A stretch of 61,043 nt of DNA from Acidimicrobiaceae bacterium. GTDB taxonomy: Bacteria > Actinomycetota > Acidimicrobiia > Acidimicrobiales > RAAP-2. Of this stretch, positions 35,279 through 44,275 are shown piece after piece (the stretch's first letter is position 1; every line of letters begins with the position of its first letter). A model generated the notes under the pieces. The model saw only the letters and a list, made by a program, of their open reading frames with translations. It was not told the DNA's origin and did not search any database. A program made the translations under genes and the position numbers. The DNA lies in contig PKYQ01000025.1 in NCBI GenBank assembly GCA_003133685.1, positions 29,515-90,557 on the forward strand. Direction: 5' to 3'.

Positions 35279-36012
35279 AGTCCCTCGACTGGCTTGATGC
35301 CGTAGGTGGCGTCGCCGCTCACTTCGCGGCCGAGTTGTTCAACGGCGTCGACGATTCGATTGTTGAAACGGCGGATGTTCTCACCGTCTTCTACCCGCAT
35401 GGCGTCGCCGAAGATCACGACGACGTGATGACGATGCTGATCGGGGGCCGAGGCGAATTTTGCGGCTTTGGCGTACTTGGGACCCTGGAGCCAGCCCGAT
35501 TCGTGGATGTACATCGGGATGACGGTCTTCATGGAGCGCTCGGCGAGATACGCCGCGCCGCCCTTGAACTCATGGAGTGCGCCGTCGGGCGAACGACCAC
35601 CTTCGGGGTAGATGAGCAGATTCCAATTCTCCTGGACCAGATCGAACGCGATCTGTGCGCTGCGACGATTCACCTTGTGCCGGTCAATCGGGATGGCGTT
35701 GAAGACCAGCACCGTGCGAAAGGCGCGGCCCGAATCCATGAAGAAGTTGTCCATCGCGGCCGCGACGACCAGGCGCCGACGGATCCTGCTCGGTAACGCG
35801 GCGATGACCAGGGGCGTATCCATGTTGCTCGTGTGGTTCGCGACGAAGATGAACGGACCGTTGCCTTCAATCTTCTCCAGTCCGCGAACGTCGATCGTCG
35901 AGAGATAGCGCGTGTAGGGGACCAGGAACGTTGAGTGGATCAGATTACGGACGACTCGAATGCCGGGGGAACGACCCCACTTGGTTGAATAGTCCAGTCC
36001 GAGTTTTGGCAC
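35275..36012 (-). CDS. plsC: 1-acyl-sn-glycerol-3-phosphate acyltransferase (PlsC family)
   Basis: A 245-residue acyltransferase. The catalytic H-x4-D motif is NHTSNMDTP, followed by a G-rich/PAF region FNAIPIDRHKVN, the substrate-binding YPEGGRSPDG and VIPMYIHESG. It transfers an acyl chain to lysophosphatidate at the inner membrane face. Actinobacteria have several paralogues, so its exact lipid substrate may differ. It follows the small membrane-protein gene by 3 bases on the same strand. Confidence 0.88.
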   Translation of the reverse strand: MPKLGLDYSTKWGRSPGIRVVRNLIHSTFLVPYTRYLSTIDVRGLEKIEGNGPFIFVANHTSNMDTPLVIAALPSRIRRRLVVAAAMDNFFMDSGRAFRTVLVFNAIPIDRHKVNRRSAQIAFDLVQENWNLLIYPEGGRSPDGALHEFKGGAAYLAERSMKTVIPMYIHESGWLQGPKYAKAAKFASAPDQHRHHVVVIFGDAMRVEDGENIRRFNNRIVDAVEQLGREVSGDATYGIKPVEGL

Positions 36013-36015
36013 GGT

Positions 36016-36693
36016 TCAACGCTTGCGCGGTTTCTGTTTCGGGGTGTAACGCTTCGAAGCGGACGGCGGTGCCACGGGTCCTGGTGGTGGTGCCGATGCC
36101 GATCCCGATTCCGATGCCGGTATCACGGTTGATTTGGTGACCGGTGCGCGGCCCTCTTTCTTCGCTTGCGCGATCTCTCTCGCCGCTTTATTCGATCCGG
36201 ACCACGATGCCTCGCCGTAACGCTGCAGTCGAAAGGCGCGCACGATCAACCACACACCCAAGAAGAGGAAGACGATCCCTTCGATCTGAAGGGCGACGCC
36301 CAAGAAACAGGCGAAACATGCAACGCCCGCCCTCTTGCGGCGCAGCGCGAAGAACAAGATGATGAGCGCAATGGCGAAAATGAAGACAAATTGGGTGGCC
36401 CAGTGACTTTGGGCATTCTTCAAAACATGTTCGCATTGACCCTTGACCAGGTGGTACAAGGTGGGACAGGTATTGCCTTTGGTGGGTTTTTGCGTGGTGG
36501 TCCACGGTGTATTTTTGACCCAAAACATGACGTTGATGAGTGCGACGAGCATCGCGACTCCGGCGGCGTAGAGACTTACTTTGCGTTCAATGCTGTCCAT
36601 CCCGAAGACAACTTCGCGCGGCACCATGGATGGTCTCCGTCCCTGACGCTGGAACCGAGAGCGTTTGGGCGGTGACACATCGTTGTCTGGCAC
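36016..36693 (-). CDS. Membrane protein of unknown function
   Basis: A 225-residue protein, not recognised. A basic N-terminus (KRSRFQRQGRRP) precedes one transmembrane helix (AAGVAMLVALINVMFW), then a short outside loop with two cysteines. Two or three more helices follow (FVFIFAIALIILFFAL; ACFACFLGVALQIEGIVFLFLGVWLIV). The C-terminal cytoplasmic tail is rich in Ala, Pro, Ser and ends in a Lys/Arg-rich segment (KRYTPKQKPRKR). It is the first gene of a two-gene unit with plsC. A link to lipid or envelope work is only positional. Confidence 0.7.
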   Translation of the reverse strand: MPDNDVSPPKRSRFQRQGRRPSMVPREVVFGMDSIERKVSLYAAGVAMLVALINVMFWVKNTPWTTTQKPTKGNTCPTLYHLVKGQCEHVLKNAQSHWATQFVFIFAIALIILFFALRRKRAGVACFACFLGVALQIEGIVFLFLGVWLIVRAFRLQRYGEASWSGSNKAAREIAQAKKEGRAPVTKSTVIPASESGSASAPPPGPVAPPSASKRYTPKQKPRKR

Positions 36694-36756
36694 AGACGAA
36701 GGTTACAACGAAGGGCAAAAGCAGGTGACCACGGTGCGAACTAGCATTGCTCCTCC

Positions 36757-36830
36757 GGGCGCTTAGCTCAGTTGGTTAGAGCGCAGCCTTCACACGGCTG
36801 AGGTCGCAGGTTCGAGTCCTGCAGCGCCCA
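36757..36830 (+). tRNA. tRNA-Val (anticodon CAC)
   Basis: A 74-base cloverleaf. The acceptor stem is GGGCGCT/AGCGCCC with discriminator A. The D arm is AGCTCAGTTGGTTAGAGC. The anticodon stem is CAGCC/GGCTG around loop TTCACAC (anticodon CAC). The T arm is GCAGG-TTCGAGT-CCTGC. No CCA is encoded. Its 3' half is the attachment site of the genomic island that follows. Confidence 0.95.
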
Positions 36831-36835
36831 CTGCA
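36789..36835 (+). repeat. Left attachment repeat (attL-like) within tRNA-Val
   Basis: These 47 bases, running from the anticodon loop (TTCACACGG) through the 3' end of the tRNA to CCCACTGCA, recur without mismatch at 52074-52120. Two imperfect copies lie between, at 42437 and 49113. This is the pattern left by site-specific integration into a tRNA 3' end. Confidence 0.85.
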
Positions 36836-37003
36836 CGCCCACTGCGGCGCCCACGTACGCATACGCGTTCACGGATTGTTGAAAAGAGCGGGGCATGTAT
36901 TGATTTTGATTCGTTCGTGAGGTGCTGCCTTTATGCAAGGTCGTGAGTCATCTGGTGGTGGAGCAGACCAGAGTTCACTACAAGCCGAAAGTGTGGCCAC
37001 CTT

Positions 37004-37609
37004 TCACGTTTCAATACCGAAGTCACGACTCCGGTTTATCTCAGCCTCAGGACCCGATTGACTTTGCTCGGTGCGGAGTGAACGCTCTCGTTCCCTAATG
37101 TCAATCAGTTCGGGAAGAGCCTCGCGGTCCTTATCACGATTGGCGAAGGTCTTTGCCGCGATGATGTCGTCAACCGAGGCGACATGAACTACGAAACCGT
37201 CACCATGAACAGCTATCGAACGGGAAAGCAATTCTTCAAAAGGTACGGATCGCCCTTCGAAATCCTTCAAATCGGCCAATACGTCAAAGGGTCCTGCGTC
37301 GGTCGTCCAGGTCGAGTTCCCGGTCGTCTCGAGCATCGTTCCGTCAACTTTCACCGGCAGCGCTTTCGCTTCCTCGTCGGTCATTCGCGCGACACGCAGT
37401 CGCGCGTGGAGTTCTCGGAGGGCCGAGGCGAGTCTCTCAAGATTGGCGCGTTCGCGACGCACTACGCAATCCGCATCCTCGGTTAGACGCGACGCCCCTA
37501 GAAATCCTGCGGCCGAACCGCCGACGACCACAAAGTCGACGTCGTTTCGCGTGAGTACCTCAAGCAGTCGGTTGAGATCAAGCGGAGGCCCGCTAGTGGG
37601 TAGCGTCAC
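37004..37609 (-). CDS. Nucleotidyltransferase (AbiEii/DUF6036-like)
   Basis: About 201 residues from a GTG at 37609 that overlaps the end of the small upstream gene. The pol-beta nucleotidyltransferase core shows as FVVVGGSAAGFLGASRLTED and ADCVV (G-G-S and D-x-D-like acidic pair). The segment VHVASVDDIIAAKTFANRDKD near the C-terminus, with KDREALPEL, matches the family's conserved helix. Such proteins occur as toxins or antitoxin-like modifiers in two-gene modules; the 64-residue partner upstream fits. It is the first gene after the tRNA in the island. Confidence 0.7.
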   Translation of the reverse strand: MTLPTSGPPLDLNRLLEVLTRNDVDFVVVGGSAAGFLGASRLTEDADCVVRRERANLERLASALRELHARLRVARMTDEEAKALPVKVDGTMLETTGNSTWTTDAGPFDVLADLKDFEGRSVPFEELLSRSIAVHGDGFVVHVASVDDIIAAKTFANRDKDREALPELIDIRERERSLRTEQSQSGPEAEINRSRDFGIET

Positions 37610-37787
37610 GGGTTGCGGCTTCCAGTACCCGAAGGGCCTCAACCTCTTGAAGCCAGGCCTCAACTGACTCTCTCGAGTCCAGGCGACGCCCATCTAGGAG
37701 TACCGTGACGTCGTCCTCCGTGGGGGGTTCCGCGGAATGCATCCGCTCCGCCCATTCGGCAACTGTTGTCGCGCGCTGTCTAATCAC
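37593..37787 (-). CDS. Small partner of the nucleotidyltransferase (putative antitoxin)
   Basis: A 64-residue acidic protein (TVAEWAERMHSAEPPTEDDV, then DGRRLDSRESVEAWLQE). I recognise it only by context: short proteins of this look commonly precede AbiEii/DUF6036-type nucleotidyltransferases in actinobacteria. It overlaps its partner by about 17 bases, implying coupled translation. No DNA-binding motif is evident. Confidence 0.55.
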   Translation of the reverse strand: MIRQRATTVAEWAERMHSAEPPTEDDVTVLLDGRRLDSRESVEAWLQEVEALRVLEAATRDATH

Positions 37788-37971
37788 GCCTCCATATTAG
37801 GAGGCTGTGGCCTGCGATGATGCTGAATGCTGTCGGCCCAGATCGATCGGTGCGGCGCCCTTATGACGTTGAAGGTCGAAAGTCACCGCGTCGTCCATGG
37901 GGTGTGTACATCACCGCCTAAGTCGTGGGTAATGTCGAACATCTGCGATGGGGAGGAGCGTCGGGATCGGC

Positions 37972-40328
37972 ATGAACGAGGAAGAACTTCAAACTGACGC
38001 TGATCTTCGCCGCCAAATCGAGGAATTGAAGCGAGAAAATGAACGCCTCATCGAGATTCTCGGGTTGAAGTCCTCGAGGAATCTCGAGCGCCCACAAGTC
38101 AACCAAAGTGGACCGGTCGAACATGAGGCTCCGCTCTCTCTGGTTGATCGCTCTTCGTCACCAGAGTCGAAGGTTGCACTCTTTCAGTCGCTTTTTGTCG
38201 GTCGTGACGATGTTTATGCGCTCCGGTGGGAGAGCGGAAGAACGGGAAAGCATGGATGGTCGCCCGCGGTGCGGGAGGTTTTGCCAACGCTCGATCGACA
38301 GGCAAGGAGTATGTGTCATTGACGCCGAGTGTGATCGCTGATCACTTGGCGGGCAAGATTCACGCCGGGCTCTATCCGATGCACGGTGACGACACCTGCC
38401 GCCTGGTTGTGTGCGATTTCGACGGGCCGGGCTGGGCGCTCGAGGCGCTCGCCTACTTCGACTCGGCACAGTCGATGGGGGTACCTTCGGCGCTCGAACG
38501 TTCGCGCTCGGGCGACGGCGCACACGTGTGGATTTTCTTTCGCGACGCGGTGCCCGCGACGATGGCTCGGCGACTCGGCACGCTGCTCCTTCGTGAGGCG
38601 ATGAACCTGAGAGGAGAGCTCGACCTCGCGAGCTACGACCGTTTGTTTCCCGCGCAGGACTTCATGCCGAAGGGGTCGTTCGGTAACTTGATCGCGCTAC
38701 CTCTCCAGAAGGAATGTCGAGATCGCGGAACCACCGTATTTCTTGATCCGAGCACCATGAAACCAATGGGGGATCAGTGGGCCTGTCTGTCGACCCTGCA
38801 GCGAATTTCGCGGATTGAAGTCGAGTCGATCCTTGCGACGTCGCCCGAGGTGAGAGCGGGACCCGAAGAAAGAACGTTTCAGCGTCCTCGCGACGTCGCT
38901 CCCATCGCAATGCCCGAGACGGTCGCCGGCGTCGCGAAAGCGATGTTGGAGATTGAGCGGTCCGGCCTTCCACCGGCGCTACTCGCGGGACTCAAGCATC
39001 TCGCGTCACTGCATAACCCTGCGTTCTATGAGAAGGAGCGGCTCAGGTTCTCCACGTGGGATACACCGAGGATGATCCGTTGTTACGGAGAGAACCTCGA
39101 GTCGTTGCTGCTTCCTCGAGGTCTCACCGAGAAAGCAGTCAGTGTTGTCTCGGAGGCGGGCAGCCGATTGGTCATCCACGAGAATCGCTCGGATCCCGAA
39201 CCAATTGAATTCGCGCCCACTTTCCAGCTTCGAGAAGACCAAGAAGCTGCGCTGCGAGCGCTCCGCGATCACGAACTGGGCGTCCTCGTCGCCCCGCCCG
39301 GGTCTGGAAAGACCGTGGTCGCCTGTGCACTCATTGCGCACCACAAACGGCCCACCCTCATCATCGTCGATCGCAAACCACTGGTGGAGCAATGGACTGA
39401 GCGACTGGCAACGCACCTGGGCCTCGCCGCAAAGGAGATCGGTCAGATTGGCGGGGGCCGGAACAAGACGACCGGTATCGTCGACGTCGCCATGGCACAG
39501 AGCCTTGCTCGACGAGAAGATCTCAACGAGATCTCAGACCGTTACGGGCTCGTGGTTGTCGACGAATGCCACCACGTGCCGGCCGTGACGTTCGAGCGAT
39601 GTGTCAAACAAATCTGTGTCCGGCGGTGGCTGGGACTCACCGCTACGCCCTACCGGCGCGATGGCCTCCAAGGCCTCATCGCCATGTACTGCGGACCAAT
39701 TCGCCACCGAATGCACGAAGAGGTGGACATGGAGAACGACTTCCGTCGAGAACTTATTGTGCACCACACCAATCTCGACGTGAGTGACGACGGTGCACAC
39801 ATCCAGGACCTGTTTCGCGCATTGGTGGATGACGAAGCTCGAACCACGGCAATCTGTGAAGACGTAGTCGCCGCAGCCGCCAACGGCAGAAATTGTCTGG
39901 TCCTGACGCAGTGGACTGAGCACCTTTCGTCAGTGGTGTCGGTACTTGGTGCGAGGGGAGTAACCCCTCTCGTCCTTCAAGGCGGAATGGGGAAGAAGGC
40001 TCGCGCGAAAGTCATGGCGGATCTGGACGCCGCGTCGAAGCAAGGGGGACTGGTGCTTGTCGCGACCGGCAGTTTCCTCGGCGAAGGGTTCGATTGTCCA
40101 CCGCTCGATACGGTGTTTATGGCCTTTCCGATCGCCTTTCGAGGGAGAGTTGTCCAGTACGTTGGCCGAATCTTGCGACCATTGGACGGCAAATCCTCCG
40201 TTGAGGTTCACGATTACGTCGACGCTCAGATCCCGGTGCTAGCAAGTATGCACCGGAAGAGAGTTCCAGGGTACGCCGCTCTCGGATTCGATGTCGGTAA
40301 GAATCGCAAGAGTCGAAATACCACGTAG
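37972..40328 (+). pseudogene. TOTE-type archaeo-eukaryotic primase-helicase, split by a one-base deletion
   Basis: The 5' part (frame of 37972) has a coiled coil (LRRQIEELKRENERLIEILG) and LFQSLFVGRDDVYALRWES, the usual start of TOTE conflict-system primases. The frame breaks at the GGG run 38273-38275; one more G would read straight into RGGFANARSTGKEYVSL in the frame that stays open to 40328. The 3' part has primase motifs (VVCDFDG; SGDGAHVWIFF) and FGNLIALPLQ. An SF2 helicase follows, with Walker A APPGSGKT, DECH box, SAT-like TATPYRRDG and motif VI QYVGRILRP. It is predicted to act on nucleic acid in inter-element conflict or defence. It is broken unless the gap is a sequencing error. Confidence 0.85.
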
Positions 40329-40953
40329 CAACTGGTCAGCGGTCATCATCAGACGAGTGACCTGAGATTCTCATCGATAGTGTGCTCCGTCGCCACTCTG
40401 AGGGAAGTTGCCGACTTCGCGATTGAGACAATGGACTGGCGTGCGTCTTCGGCGTTACGCGTCTCCCATGGGTCCTATTTTGCCCCACAAAATGCTCCAC
40501 AAATCGAGTCGTGTGCAGTTTTGTCGTGTCGATTCGCGTCGTCATCATTCCTGGCCAAGTGGTTTGCGGTCAGCCGTCGTAGTGCGTGAAAAGTAGGCGA
40601 GCACTTTACCTGAGCGCGATCGGGACGCCGCTGGCATTTTGGGGCGTGCGCTTAACTGATGAGCAGGCGCCTACCAAATTGAGGCCACTATTTCGTACCG
40701 AGACGTGTCCTTGTAGTTGTTCCGAACCCAAGTGGAGTCCGACGGCTGTCTGAGTCCACAATTTGGAAAGGCAAGAGGATTGGAACCCTTGAACCTGCAC
40801 ATATAGATAAAGGTTCGTATTGGCGCAAGTTCGCGGACGACCAACTCACCCCTTTTCAAGAGGTACGTCGCAGCAACTTCGTGCTCGGCGGTCGCTACGT
40901 GTCACTGGAAGGGCTCTGAGGACATTTACATATCACCTGATATAATCATTGTC
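40329..40953. other. Gene-free stretch holding a decayed attachment arm
   Basis: No credible gene. It contains the decayed arm copy at 40480-40608 (separate entry). Near 40740-40800, on the minus strand, a T-arm-like string (GGGTTCCAATCCTC) may be a relic of another tRNA end, but no full cloverleaf can be drawn. The last 60 bases are AT-rich and probably hold the promoter for the HTH-MNT gene. Confidence 0.55.
40480..40608 (+). repeat. Decayed attachment-arm copy (a)
   Basis: It begins TTGCCCCACAAAATGCTCC as in the other arms and keeps the same distance (113 bases) from CTCCACAAAT to CACTTT. The tRNA half that should follow CACTTT has degenerated beyond clear recognition. It marks the likely end of an older insertion containing the TOTE gene. 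Confidence 0.6.
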
Positions 40954-41403
40954 ATGGCTTTTTCGACTCAACTCCGTAGCGCCAGGCTTGCGGCACGGCT
41001 GACCCAGGCGGCGTTGGCGCATCGTGCGGGGACCAGCCAATCTCGACTTTCGTCGTACGAAAATGGTTCTATTACCCCCAACCCGTCAACCAAGAAGCGG
41101 TTGCTTCAAGCAACTCGGCGCTTGCCTTCAGAGATTGTCGATGAGAAGCGCGCCAAGATTATCGAGGTCGCTTCAAAAAATGGACTGGGCAATGTGCGCG
41201 TATTCGGATCAGTCGCCCGCCTCGACGACACCTTTGAAAGCGACATCGACTTGCTGGTGACGCCGTCGTCAGAGACTTCGCTGCTAGAGCTCTCCGCATT
41301 TCTGCTGGAGGTTAAGGACATCACCGGGCGAGAGGTCGACGTAGTTTCAGATCGCACGGTGCCTCAGGAGTCAGAGATTCTGAGGGAAGCTCTGACACTG
41401 TGA
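40954..41403 (+). CDS. mntA: HTH-fused MNT nucleotidyltransferase antitoxin
   Basis: A 149-residue fusion. Residues 5-55 are a Cro/C1-type helix-turn-helix (LTQAALAHRAGTSQSRLSSYENG). Residues 75-148 are a minimal nucleotidyltransferase with G85-S86 and the D-x-D pair D97/D99 (FGSVARLDDTFESDIDLLV). In MNT-HEPN modules the MNT protein inactivates the HEPN RNase by adding nucleotides to a tyrosine. The fused DNA-binding domain suggests it also represses its own operon. The partner gene overlaps by four bases (GTGA). Confidence 0.85.
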   Translation: MAFSTQLRSARLAARLTQAALAHRAGTSQSRLSSYENGSITPNPSTKKRLLQATRRLPSEIVDEKRAKIIEVASKNGLGNVRVFGSVARLDDTFESDIDLLVTPSSETSLLELSAFLLEVKDITGREVDVVSDRTVPQESEILREALTL

Positions 41404-41858
41404 CGGATAATCAACCACGCGACCCTAAGGAACTTGCGTCAGATGGACGATTCAAACCGCGCATGAATCAAGAGTCTGACGTGACGCTGGAGCAAGACGA
41501 GGATCTTGAATTGTCGAGATTCGAAGAGAAGGCGTCGAGGAACCTTCAGAATACGCTCGCGGCGATGCGTTCTTCTCTCGACAAAGGGAAGATACTCGTC
41601 GAGATGGGTAGACGGAAATTCGATGAAGACTGGATAGTCCAAGACGCCGCCATCAACACGGTCATTCAACTTGCCGAGGAAGCGAAGCGACTTCCTAGCT
41701 CGTTTCGAGAGGAGCGAGATGACATTGCGTGGCATCAATTGATCGGAATGAGAAACATCTTGGCGCACGAATACGCGGACGTTGACATCTCAACCGTCTG
41801 GACTGTTCTTCGTGACAAATTTCCGAGTGTCGAACGCAGCGTCTTCCCCGACGATTGA
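41400..41858 (+). CDS. hepT: HEPN-domain toxin (HepT/DUF86-like)
   Basis: A 152-residue protein with the DUF86/HepT core in residues 45-145. The RNase motif R-x4-H is R118...H123 in GMRNILAHEY, with Y125 at the position modified by MNT antitoxins (R-x4-H-x-Y). A charged 40-residue N-terminal extension (PKELASDGRFKPRMNQESD) is longer than usual for the family. Translation is coupled to the MNT gene. The pair should form a type VII toxin-antitoxin module. Confidence 0.85.
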   Translation: MTDNQPRDPKELASDGRFKPRMNQESDVTLEQDEDLELSRFEEKASRNLQNTLAAMRSSLDKGKILVEMGRRKFDEDWIVQDAAINTVIQLAEEAKRLPSSFREERDDIAWHQLIGMRNILAHEYADVDISTVWTVLRDKFPSVERSVFPDD

Positions 41859-41987
41859 TGACGTGGCGAACAATGCGAAGTGGGCCCGCAGACGGGACGA
41901 TTCGCCAAATTGAGGGGGCCGGTATCGCGTGGTCTTCGTTCGACGTCGAGCGGATACATCTCAGCCTGTCGAACGAGTCCGACGCTC

Positions 41988-42090
41988 TTTCGGGCCGACC
42001 TGCTGGATTTGATCTGGAACACGGCCGCCCTTGAAGGTAACAACTTCTCGCTGGCTGGAGTGGGGGTGCTTCTCGATCGAGCGCGCTTGA
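41988..42090 (+). pseudogene. Fic-family protein N-terminal fragment
   Basis: The frame codes LLDLIWNTAALEGNNFSLAG followed by a VGVLLD-like end, matching the N-terminal helix of Fic proteins (W-x-x-A-A-x-E-G-N-x-x-T/S-L-x-x-V-x-x-L-L). The catalytic HPFxxGNGR core is missing, because the sequence is cut after 42090 by an insertion-sequence end. The fragment is too short to function. Confidence 0.55.
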
Positions 42091-42135
42091 TGGGGCCAAA
42101 TCAAATGACCACGCTGGGGCCAAATTGACTTGACA
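42091..42135. mobile_element. Terminal remnant of an IS21-like insertion sequence
   Basis: TGGGGCCAAAT occurs at 42091-42101 and again at 42115-42125, 24 bases apart, and is followed by TGACTTGACA. Repeated GGCCCCA-type units next to a TGTCAAGTCA-like tip are characteristic of IS21-family ends. No transposase gene remains. Confidence 0.5.
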
Positions 42136-42249
42136 TTCCCATCCATGGATGATTCAGAGATTGGATCGCAGTACGAGCCACTCCGAGTGAGTCGATTGTG
42201 AGATTGAGATTCGATGTCGTATCGCAAACTCCGAAGGACTGGAAGCGAG

Positions 42250-42480
42250 ATTCTCAGGCTCTCGTGTAGGTGAATTACCATCTCAGCCGTTTACGAGCTA
42301 CGTCCATCTTGCCCCACAAAATGCTCCACAAATCGCGTCGTGCGCAGTTGTCTCGCGTTGTCTCATGTTGCCATTAGTCCTGGTCAAAGTGGTCTGTCGT
42401 CGTGTCGAGTCGTCTGGTGAAAAGCGTATAAACACTTTCACACGGCTGAGGTCGAGGGTTCGAGTCCCCCAGCGCCCACT
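42250..42480 (+). repeat. Attachment-arm plus tRNA-Val 3' half, copy (b)
   Basis: It shares with copy (d) the sequence from TTCTCAGGCT through CCCCACAAAATGCTCCACAA to the tRNA half at 42437-42480. In the tRNA half the T stem reads GAGGG/CCCCC in place of GCAGG/CCTGC, leaving a mismatch. No tRNA 5' half is present, so it is an att-type remnant and not a tRNA gene. Confidence 0.8.
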
Positions 42481-42551
42481 CCGGAACAGTCACGAACCCA
42501 GATCACAAAGGTCGCTGGTACGACCAAGATTGTCGACAAGAATCCAGCTTC

Positions 42552-43512
42552 CTAAAGGTCGCGGGCGTTGGCGTGCACACGTTCGACGACATCGTCGAGT
42601 GAAGGCCGAGGAGCTTCCGGGAAGATCAACTGTGCACACATCTTGTCGTATGACTTTCGCACCGCTTCGAACACCGACGCGGTGAAAATCGAACTAGCGG
42701 CAAAACCTTGACTCGGTCGTTTTGGGAGACTTCCATAGAACCGCTCCGTGATCTGCGCGCAGTCACCAAAGATTTCGGGCACATGATCGATGGTGCGCAG
42801 GTGCTCCAACGCCGGCGAGCGCTCCTCATCCAATAAGCACCAAATGTCGTAGAAGTGACGGGCCTCTCTCGAACGAACCATAACGTTGCCGTCTTCGATT
42901 CGTCGTCCGATCGACGAGACTATGCACAATTTCTCGACGAGAGTTCGCGCCGGGTGCAGCATGGGAACCATGAACGGCGCCAGATCCTCGAACTCCTCGC
43001 GCTCTCGGACTTCTCCAAAGGCCGATGCCAGGAGTGCGTGAACCTCTCGCGACTCACTCGGCAAGGGACCTCCGGGCACGCCGTGGTCGACGCGCACCTC
43101 CTGGGCTGGAGTTCGCGAAGTAATTGTCGAGAACGCCCGAATAGGGAACAATCGTGATCATCGCGACTCCTTCTTCTGCCTTCGCTCGCCTGGTGTCGAT
43201 CCCGGTTGTGTTTCGCGCGGTCTGCTCGATCGCGATCATCAGTTCTTCGACGCGAGTGCCGTCGTCGTCACCACTTTGCGGAATGAGAAGTAGGTCGACG
43301 TCCTCGGAGAACCTTTGGATCAGGTCGTATCCCTTGGACAAACTCGTCCCGCCCTTCATGATGAACCGCCCGTAGTGTGCGCCGCGAATCTCGCGCAATA
43401 GTTGCGTAATCCAGTAGTCCTTCTCGACAACCTGGCTAGGAATCTTGAGCTTCGCAGCTGCAGTAAGGACAGCCTGTCGCAGCTCCCGAGGGTTTTCGCG
43501 TAGAAGTCCCAT
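42552..43512 (-). pseudogene. abiEii: AbiEii nucleotidyltransferase toxin gene, frameshifted
   Basis: The N-terminal frame (43512 to about 43100) has EKDYWITQLLREIRG, MKGGTSLSKGYDLIQRFSED and VDLLL, the AbiEii core. It goes off-frame after NYFANSSPG. The neighbouring frame carries on with QEVRVDHGVPGGPLPSESRE, MLHPARTLVEKLC, VRSREARHFYDIWCLL and a normal C-terminus at 42552. The break is near 43095-43110, in a GGGCTGGAG region. AbiEii is the toxin of type IV AbiE systems. The start codon overlaps the abiEi stop (TGATG). One base change would restore it. Confidence 0.8.
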
Positions 43513-44144
43513 CAGACCGAAGCGAGTTCGCGATCACCAACGACACCGAGCCGGGCAAGCCCATCCCGTACCGCCCTTGACTCGGCGCGCGCAGCCTTCG
43601 CAATGGCGGCCGGCCGTAATGAGCCCTGTTCAACGAGAGTCTCTACGCGGCGTCGAGCGGACTCAAGATCGAGTTCGACGACGTCGTCCCACTCCGGCAT
43701 AACTTCAAGTAAGGCAAACTCTTCGGCACGCAGACGCTGGCGGGCTTGACCACGGCGGCCTGATCGGACAACGAAACGGATCAACAGATCCTCCAGGTCC
43801 CGCGGTGCTCCACCAGCGACGGCGATCGTTGTGATGGCAGGCACCTGGCTCGAGAGTCCGAGAGCGTTCGCGGCGCTGAAGGAGGTCAGACCGTAGCTCA
43901 TCCCCTTGAGAACGTGATTCACGACCTGAGTCGACGAGGGACGTGTCATGCCGAACCGCGACTTCGAACCCCGCCAGTACAAACCTTTGCGCACGCGCCT
44001 CAAATCGCCGCCAGCCTCGAGTCGACTCAACGTGCGCTCCACGGCGGTGCGTGAGCCTTCGAAGTCGTCCGCCTCAAAGAAACGATGGCGTGCTTGGCGG
44101 ACCGTCTCCGTGACCGATTTAGCGACTGAATCTCGAACTTTCAT
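43512..44144 (-). CDS. abiEi: AbiEi-type antitoxin/regulator
   Basis: About 210 residues from the ATG at 44144. The N-terminal winged helix (FEGSRTAVERTLSRLEAGGDLRRVRKGLYWRG) is the AbiEi DNA-binding domain. The middle carries YGLTSFSAANALGLSSQVP and TIAVAGGAPR, conserved in the AbiEi C-terminal domain. The protein represses the operon and offsets AbiEii. It is complete although the partner toxin gene is frameshifted. Confidence 0.8.
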   Translation of the reverse strand: MKVRDSVAKSVTETVRQARHRFFEADDFEGSRTAVERTLSRLEAGGDLRRVRKGLYWRGSKSRFGMTRPSSTQVVNHVLKGMSYGLTSFSAANALGLSSQVPAITTIAVAGGAPRDLEDLLIRFVVRSGRRGQARQRLRAEEFALLEVMPEWDDVVELDLESARRRVETLVEQGSLRPAAIAKAARAESRAVRDGLARLGVVGDRELASV

Positions 44145-44275
44145 AGTTCCCATCTTAGTCGGCATCGCTCTTGCAATCCAGACAAAATGACTTCTTATGG
44201 CACTACGAATATACATCTATTAATCAGGTATTATATTCCCAAAGTGACGGCGCTGCTTCAATCATGAGTTTGATC

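Noticed and set aside
40600-40870. A second tRNA relic on the minus strand near 40740-40800
   Set aside because: Only a T-arm-like string can be seen; stems are mismatched and no other arms were found. Too weak to annotate.
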